64,000 nt of DNA, from contig CAJKLB010000007.1 of assembly GCA_905200615.1 (NCBI GenBank), positions 20,399 through 84,398 of the forward strand, given 5' to 3'. This DNA is from an uncultured Selenomonadales bacterium (GTDB taxonomy: Bacteria; Bacillota; Clostridia; Christensenellales; QALW01). Position numbers and translations under genes: made by a program. A model generated the notes under the pieces. That model worked only from the letters and a program-made list of their open reading frames with translations, was not told where the DNA came from and made no database searches. Positions 60,088-64,000 of the stretch are shown here, piece after piece (the stretch's first letter is position 1; every line of letters begins with the position of its first letter).

Positions 60088-61320
60088 TTGAAAATTACCG
60101 AAGAAATTTCTACTCCCGTTACCGAGCAATGTGACGTTCTCGTCTGCGGCGGCGGTTTCGGCGGGATTTCTGCTGCCCTGGCCGCGGCCAGAGAGGGCAA
60201 AAAAGTTGTTCTTTTAGAAAAACAATATATTTTGGGCGGTCTCGGTACGGCGGGTTTAGTAACCATTTATCTGCCTCTGTGCGACGGGTTTGGCCGCCAG
60301 GTTTCTTTCGGCATTGCCGAGGAGCTGCTGCGCGTATCGGTTTCTATGGGCGCCGAAGCGCGATATCCGGCCAACTGGTTGGATTCAACCGATCTTTCTA
60401 TGCGTACCGCCGCGCATTCTCGGTTTGAAACACAGTTTAATCCGCATTTGTTTGCCATTTTGGCCGAGCGTCTGCTGCTGGAGGCAGGCGTAAGGATTTT
60501 ATACGGAACCTATGCCGTAGCCGTGCGGCGTTCGGGATCCCGTATTGAAGCGGTAATGATTGAAAACAAATCCGGCCGGCAGGCGGTTCAGGCGGCTTCG
60601 GTTATTGACGCTACGGGGGATGCCGATATCGCCTTTTTTGCCGGCGTGCCGACAGAAACGTTTCAGCAGGGGAATTTATTGGCTGCCTGGTATTATTTTT
60701 ACGGCAAAGCGGGCTATGATTTACGTATGCTGGGTTTCTGCGATATTCCCGAAGAACAGAAAACAGCTCAAAATACAATAGAAACCCTGGAGGACCGGCG
60801 CTTTACCGGGCTTGACGGCGCGGAGATTTCCCAATTTATGCAGCTTTCGCATTTATCTGTTTTAAACGATGTGAAAAAGCAGCGGCAAAAGGATCCTTCT
60901 CTTATTCCGGTAACCATCGCTTCCATTCCTCAGCTGCGTATGACGCGTCGGCTGTGCGGTGAGTATACGCTGCAGGATAAAGAAATGCATACGTTCTTCT
61001 CCGATTCCGTAGGTATGGTATCTGATTGGCGTAAGCGCGGGCCGGTATACGAGGTTCCTTTCCGCACGCTGTATCATGCTTCCTGCAAAAATCTGATCAT
61101 GGCAGGGCGATGCACATCGGTAACGGAGTCCATGTGGGATATCATGCGTGTAATTCCCTGCTGTGCCGTCACCGGGCAGGCGGCGGGTACCGCCGCCGCT
61201 ATGACAAGTGATTTTTCAGCGCTGGATATCGGGAACTTACAGCGGCGCCTGAAAAAGAACGGAGTCATTCTGCATGAAAGCGAACTGGCCTTTCCGGCCG
61301 TTAAGGAGGAAATAAAATGA
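60088..61320 (+). CDS. FAD-dependent oxidoreductase (FAD_oxidored family)
   Basis: A 410-aa flavoprotein. The dinucleotide fold is CDVLVCGGGFGGISAALAAAREGKKVVLLEK near residues 15-45, followed by GGLGTAGLVTIYLPLCDGFG, and DATGDADIAFFAG, all typical of PF12831 members found with sugar genes in Clostridia. The C-terminal AGRCTSVTESMWDIMRVIPCCAVTGQAAGTAAAM matches the family end. Substrate unknown. I prefer the TTG at 60088, spaced correctly from GAGGTGG, to the GTG at 60079 that overlaps it. It overlaps the next lipoprotein gene by 4 nt (ATGA). Confidence 0.87.
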   Translation: MKITEEISTPVTEQCDVLVCGGGFGGISAALAAAREGKKVVLLEKQYILGGLGTAGLVTIYLPLCDGFGRQVSFGIAEELLRVSVSMGAEARYPANWLDSTDLSMRTAAHSRFETQFNPHLFAILAERLLLEAGVRILYGTYAVAVRRSGSRIEAVMIENKSGRQAVQAASVIDATGDADIAFFAGVPTETFQQGNLLAAWYYFYGKAGYDLRMLGFCDIPEEQKTAQNTIETLEDRRFTGLDGAEISQFMQLSHLSVLNDVKKQRQKDPSLIPVTIASIPQLRMTRRLCGEYTLQDKEMHTFFSDSVGMVSDWRKRGPVYEVPFRTLYHASCKNLIMAGRCTSVTESMWDIMRVIPCCAVTGQAAGTAAAMTSDFSALDIGNLQRRLKKNGVILHESELAFPAVKEEIK

Positions 61321-61769
61321 AGAAAATAGGGTGCTGTTTCGGTCTTTTCCTGTGCTTGGCGCTGTGCGCCTGCGACGCACCGCAGGAGGAGTCGCTGCCG
61401 GTACAAAACGATCGGTTTGAGTTTGTGAGTCAAGAGGAGTACATGCTTTCGGCAGAAAAGATTGAAGTACAGGAAATATCTGAGGAAGAGGCGGAACCTG
61501 TGCGGAAAGCACTGACGGATGCTTTGGGCGCGGTAGATACGGAAACCGGTTTTTCTCATGTTTTTTTGATTCAGGGTAAGATTTCGCTTTCTGACGGAAC
61601 GTATTATTTAGGGCAATGGGGATGGATCATCGAGGAAAACGGACAGCAGGAAACAAAAATGATTGAGGGCTTTATTATCAGTGAGGATCTTTCCCGCGCT
61701 TATTCGGCCGTGTATGATCAAACGCAGGATACGCTTACCTGGTATACCAATTATAACTGGTTAGACTGA
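61317..61769 (+). CDS. Small lipoprotein of unknown function (copy B)
   Basis: A 150-aa protein with signal peptide and lipobox ALCAC (Cys19). The mature part is acidic, with VSQEEYMLSAEKI and SEEEAEPVRKALTDALG, then FLIQGKISLSDGTYYLGQWGWII. It resembles the lipoprotein at 59554 in length, cargo pattern and Trp-rich strand, so the pair may be distant paralogues flanking the FAD gene. It is translationally coupled to that gene. Function unknown. Confidence 0.7.
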   Translation: MKKIGCCFGLFLCLALCACDAPQEESLPVQNDRFEFVSQEEYMLSAEKIEVQEISEEEAEPVRKALTDALGAVDTETGFSHVFLIQGKISLSDGTYYLGQWGWIIEENGQQETKMIEGFIISEDLSRAYSAVYDQTQDTLTWYTNYNWLD

Positions 61770-61829
61770 ACGGCGCGTTTGCTGTTTTTGAAAGAAGACT
61801 TTCTCTTCCTGCCGCGGAAGGAAAAACTA

Positions 61830-61858
61830 TTGTAAAATGCGGTAAGATGATATATAAT
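61830..61858 (+). promoter_or_regulatory. Sigma-A promoter of the M23 lipoprotein gene
   Basis: TTGTAA (61830-61835), a 17-bp spacer and TATAAT (61853-61858). Confidence 0.6.
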
Positions 61859-61874
61859 AGAAGAGTAAAGCAGG

Positions 61875-61901
61875 GCGGTGGACTGGCTTCACCGCGTTTT
61901 T
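61875..61901 (+). terminator. Small hairpin plus T run in the M23 leader
   Basis: GCGGTG (61875-61880) and CACCGC (61890-61895) pair and are followed by GTTTTT, just before the ribosome site GGGAGA. It could attenuate transcription, although the stem is short. Confidence 0.35.
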
Positions 61902-61914
61902 GGGAGAATTTTGA

Positions 61915-64000
61915 ATGAAAAGAAAACTCTTATATGTCCTTGTTATTCTTACCGCCGCCGCACTTTTAGGCGGTTGCGCGCGTTTTCAGCGAAATACGGA
62001 AGAAGATAACAGCACTCAGGAGATTCAATATCTTTCCGGTATGCTGCTCTACGGTGCCAGTGAGGCGCCGTACGGGGCGGGCGATATTATTTTTAAGGCG
62101 CAGAATCCGGGAACTTACCGCTATATGGCCTATGGCGCCGATCAGGAAATGCCCGAAATTTCTGCGGGATTTAACGCGAAAAGCTGGCCTGAAATCGCAG
62201 ACGGTCAAGTGATTTCCGGCACCGATTGCCGCAATATTACCGTTGTTTCCACTGATAACCGCGGTATTGTGGAACGCGTGGCCTATTTTGAATATGTTCC
62301 CGGTGTTCTTTACGGCCAAAGCAATCCCGATCAATATGATGATCCCGTGTTTTATAACGCGGAGCAGCCTACGCTGGAGGATCCGCGGGCGGTTGCGTTG
62401 GCGTCAAATTTGTTTAAAACATCCCAAACATCCTATTACGGCCGTTCTTACGGGTACATCATTCAGGGATTTTTAACCAAATATTCTGCCGCTGCCGGTA
62501 TTTTTGAAGGGTACTACCACACCGGTACCGATTTTACCACGCAGGAAGGGCGGCCTTTCTATGCGCCTATTGACGGTGAGATTATTTATGCCGGCCAGAG
62601 TGACGATTATCATATGATTATTCTTTATAATGCCGAGCATAATATTTCCGTTCTGCTGCTGCACGGACAGGACGTTTCCCCAGCGCAAACCTTGTACGAC
62701 GCCGGCGGGCAGGTTTCGGCGGGAACTCTTTTAGGCTATGGCGGCGGAGCCGGCAAGCCGGCGGGGGATACGCATTTGCATGTTGAAGTACGCAGCGGAC
62801 AGGCTACCCGCTACCAGAACTTTTCTACTGCTCCGGATTATACCCGTATGGGGAATTATGATCCTTTGATTTTAACGGATATGTTTCATCTTACGCCTTA
62901 CGAAAGTGATGCCTTTGACGCGTTTACTCCGCTGGAAGCTACGGGTTTTAACGGACAGGGCGGATCGGTGGCGGTATTGGTAGGAAATTGGCTGTACTAT
63001 ATTGATGTTTCCGACGGCAGCCGAATTTATCGCGCCAGACCGGACGGAACGCAGCCGTCGGTGGTTTGCGAGCAGGGCGCGGCAAATTTGAATTATTCTG
63101 ATGGCTGGCTGTATTACAGCAATCTTTCCGATAACGGCCGGCTGTATAAAACCTCCTGTGACGGAACCCAAACACAAAAGCTTTCGGATATTTCCTGCAG
63201 CGGATATGTATTCTGCGCGGGTGACTGGATCTACTTCTGCAACGCGGCTTCGCGCAATGCCCTGTGCCGGATCCGAAAGGACGGCAGTGAATATTCCGTG
63301 CTTTTGAACCGAGAAATCGCCAATCCCTTCTACAGTCAAGGGGCGATTTATTATACGCAAAATGCTTCGGTTAAAGCAGAGCGTATTTGCCGGTATGATA
63401 CGGTTACCGGCGAAAACACGCAGATTCTTGATTTCCGAGCGGATATTCCGTTTGTTTTTGACAATATGATGGGATACCGCAAATATTACGGAAATAAATT
63501 CGGTTATGCCATCGAATTGGGCGCCACCACGGAAGAGGGAGCCGTTACGGTGATTGACCGCGCCTATAATCAGGTACAGCAATATAATCGTTTGCTGATT
63601 TTTGCCAATGAAAGCGACGCAAGCTCGCTGTATCTGAAAATGATTGACGGCGAAAGTTCTTTTCAGCTTTCTTCCGATGTGCTGTGCCGTAATTTGACCG
63701 TTGAGGGAAATTGGCTGTATTATACCACCTCCCTTGACAGCGGACAGGCCGTTTGCCGCATTCATCTTTCTACACTGCAAAAACAGCAGCTTTCCGCGGG
63801 AAACTGGCAGGAAACAGAACTGAATTACGATCCTGCCATCGACGGGCTGATCAGCGAAAATATGCAGAATTCCGCTTCACCCACCCCGGCACCGGACGGA
63901 CCTTGGACGCCGCCGCCGATGCCTACGGCAGACAATATTACTATGCCTCCGGGCAATGAAACACCGCCGCCGGAGGAGACGGAAGAGCCGACGGAGCCCA
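61915..64000 (+). CDS. M23 peptidase lipoprotein with beta-propeller-like repeats (3' end outside window)
   Basis: The first 695 codons of a gene that runs off the right edge. A lipoprotein signal peptide ends in LLGGC (Cys21). The M23/LytM peptidase domain has the HxxxD pair in YYHTGTDF (near residue 205) and the HxH in DTHLHVEV, so both zinc-site motifs are intact. After about residue 330 the protein repeats W-L-Y-Y-(I/S/T) units (GNWLYYID, DGWLYYSN, GDWIYFCN, GNWLYYTT), the DUF5050 type of six-strand repeats that builds a beta-propeller. The visible end is Pro/Thr-rich (PTPAPDG, PPGNETPPP). It probably acts on peptidoglycan outside the membrane. Confidence 0.85.
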   Translation, partial: MKRKLLYVLVILTAAALLGGCARFQRNTEEDNSTQEIQYLSGMLLYGASEAPYGAGDIIFKAQNPGTYRYMAYGADQEMPEISAGFNAKSWPEIADGQVISGTDCRNITVVSTDNRGIVERVAYFEYVPGVLYGQSNPDQYDDPVFYNAEQPTLEDPRAVALASNLFKTSQTSYYGRSYGYIIQGFLTKYSAAAGIFEGYYHTGTDFTTQEGRPFYAPIDGEIIYAGQSDDYHMIILYNAEHNISVLLLHGQDVSPAQTLYDAGGQVSAGTLLGYGGGAGKPAGDTHLHVEVRSGQATRYQNFSTAPDYTRMGNYDPLILTDMFHLTPYESDAFDAFTPLEATGFNGQGGSVAVLVGNWLYYIDVSDGSRIYRARPDGTQPSVVCEQGAANLNYSDGWLYYSNLSDNGRLYKTSCDGTQTQKLSDISCSGYVFCAGDWIYFCNAASRNALCRIRKDGSEYSVLLNREIANPFYSQGAIYYTQNASVKAERICRYDTVTGENTQILDFRADIPFVFDNMMGYRKYYGNKFGYAIELGATTEEGAVTVIDRAYNQVQQYNRLLIFANESDASSLYLKMIDGESSFQLSSDVLCRNLTVEGNWLYYTTSLDSGQAVCRIHLSTLQKQQLSAGNWQETELNYDPAIDGLISENMQNSASPTPAPDGPWTPPPMPTADNITMPPGNETPPPEETEEPTEP

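Noticed and set aside
1..64000. CRISPR array, prophage or insertion sequence
   Set aside because: No regularly spaced repeats of 25-40 bp, no cas-like, capsid, integrase or transposase genes were found among the open frames.

Overview
The window looks like chromosomal DNA from an anaerobic, endospore-forming, low-to-mid GC Firmicute of the class Clostridia, plausibly a gut commensal. The reasons are Firmicute-style genes (YunB-like and SpoVB-like sporulation proteins, soj/spo0J-type ParA and ParB, a polymerase I without proofreading residues), strong AGGAGG-type ribosome binding sites, sigma-A promoters, a Cys-type sulfatase and a carbohydrate-centred gene set. No phage, insertion sequence or CRISPR array was seen. 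Species cannot be named from the sequence alone.

The layout suggests an origin-proximal region. A minus-strand cluster dnaN-recF-aldo/keto reductase-radC-gltX (21.3-26.5 kb) starts at an AT-rich gap holding three DnaA-box-like sites, a promoter and a terminator. dnaA is not next to dnaN; a sulfatase gene lies there instead. parA and parB sit at 36.8-38.5 kb behind a membrane protein, and three near-perfect parS sites lie at 15.1-17.0 kb in and just after a glycogen/maltodextrin operon. Two perfect DnaA boxes lie 32 bp apart at 50.96-51.00 kb, just before a tRNA-Met/tRNA-Val pair.

Region by region. 0-2.8 kb: the start of a secreted carbohydrate-binding protein, a tagaturonate-reductase-like protein that has lost catalytic residues, and a long empty spacer. 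2.8-5.2 kb: metY-metA for methionine synthesis behind a structured leader that resembles an attenuator. 5.2-10.5 kb: polA-coaE-lytic transglycosylase-peptide-binding lipoprotein. 11.1-18 kb: glgA-glgP-GH13 glycosidase, then a VOC protein, a DUF2284 protein and a decayed gene. 18.4-20.9 kb: a GH140-like glycosidase. 21-28.4 kb: the dnaN cluster and the sulfatase. 28.6-36.5 kb: a class A PBP, yunB, complete proline synthesis (proB-proA-proC) and an E2-like acyltransferase without its catalytic His. 36.8-40.8 kb: parB-parA-membrane protein, rplI, degV. 41-42.7 kb: an EcoRI-type methyltransferase overlapping a candidate restriction endonuclease. 42.9-50.9 kb: feoB, a SpoVB-like flippase, cysS, a Gfo/Idh/MocA oxidoreductase, GNAT remnants, an MBL-fold hydrolase and a phosphodiesterase. 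51-55 kb: two tRNAs and two tandem paralogous sigma factors with large C-terminal extensions. 55.5-64 kb: a CNNM/HlyC-type protein, a divergent AraC regulator/URO-D-like methyltransferase pair, two small lipoproteins flanking an FAD oxidoreductase, and a truncated M23 peptidase lipoprotein with a repetitive beta-rich region.

The most novel-looking items are the tandem sigma factors with a winged-helix-plus-sensor tail, the methyltransferase/endonuclease pair, the rearranged origin neighbourhood with its candidate 120-nt RNA, and the membrane protein co-transcribed with ParAB.
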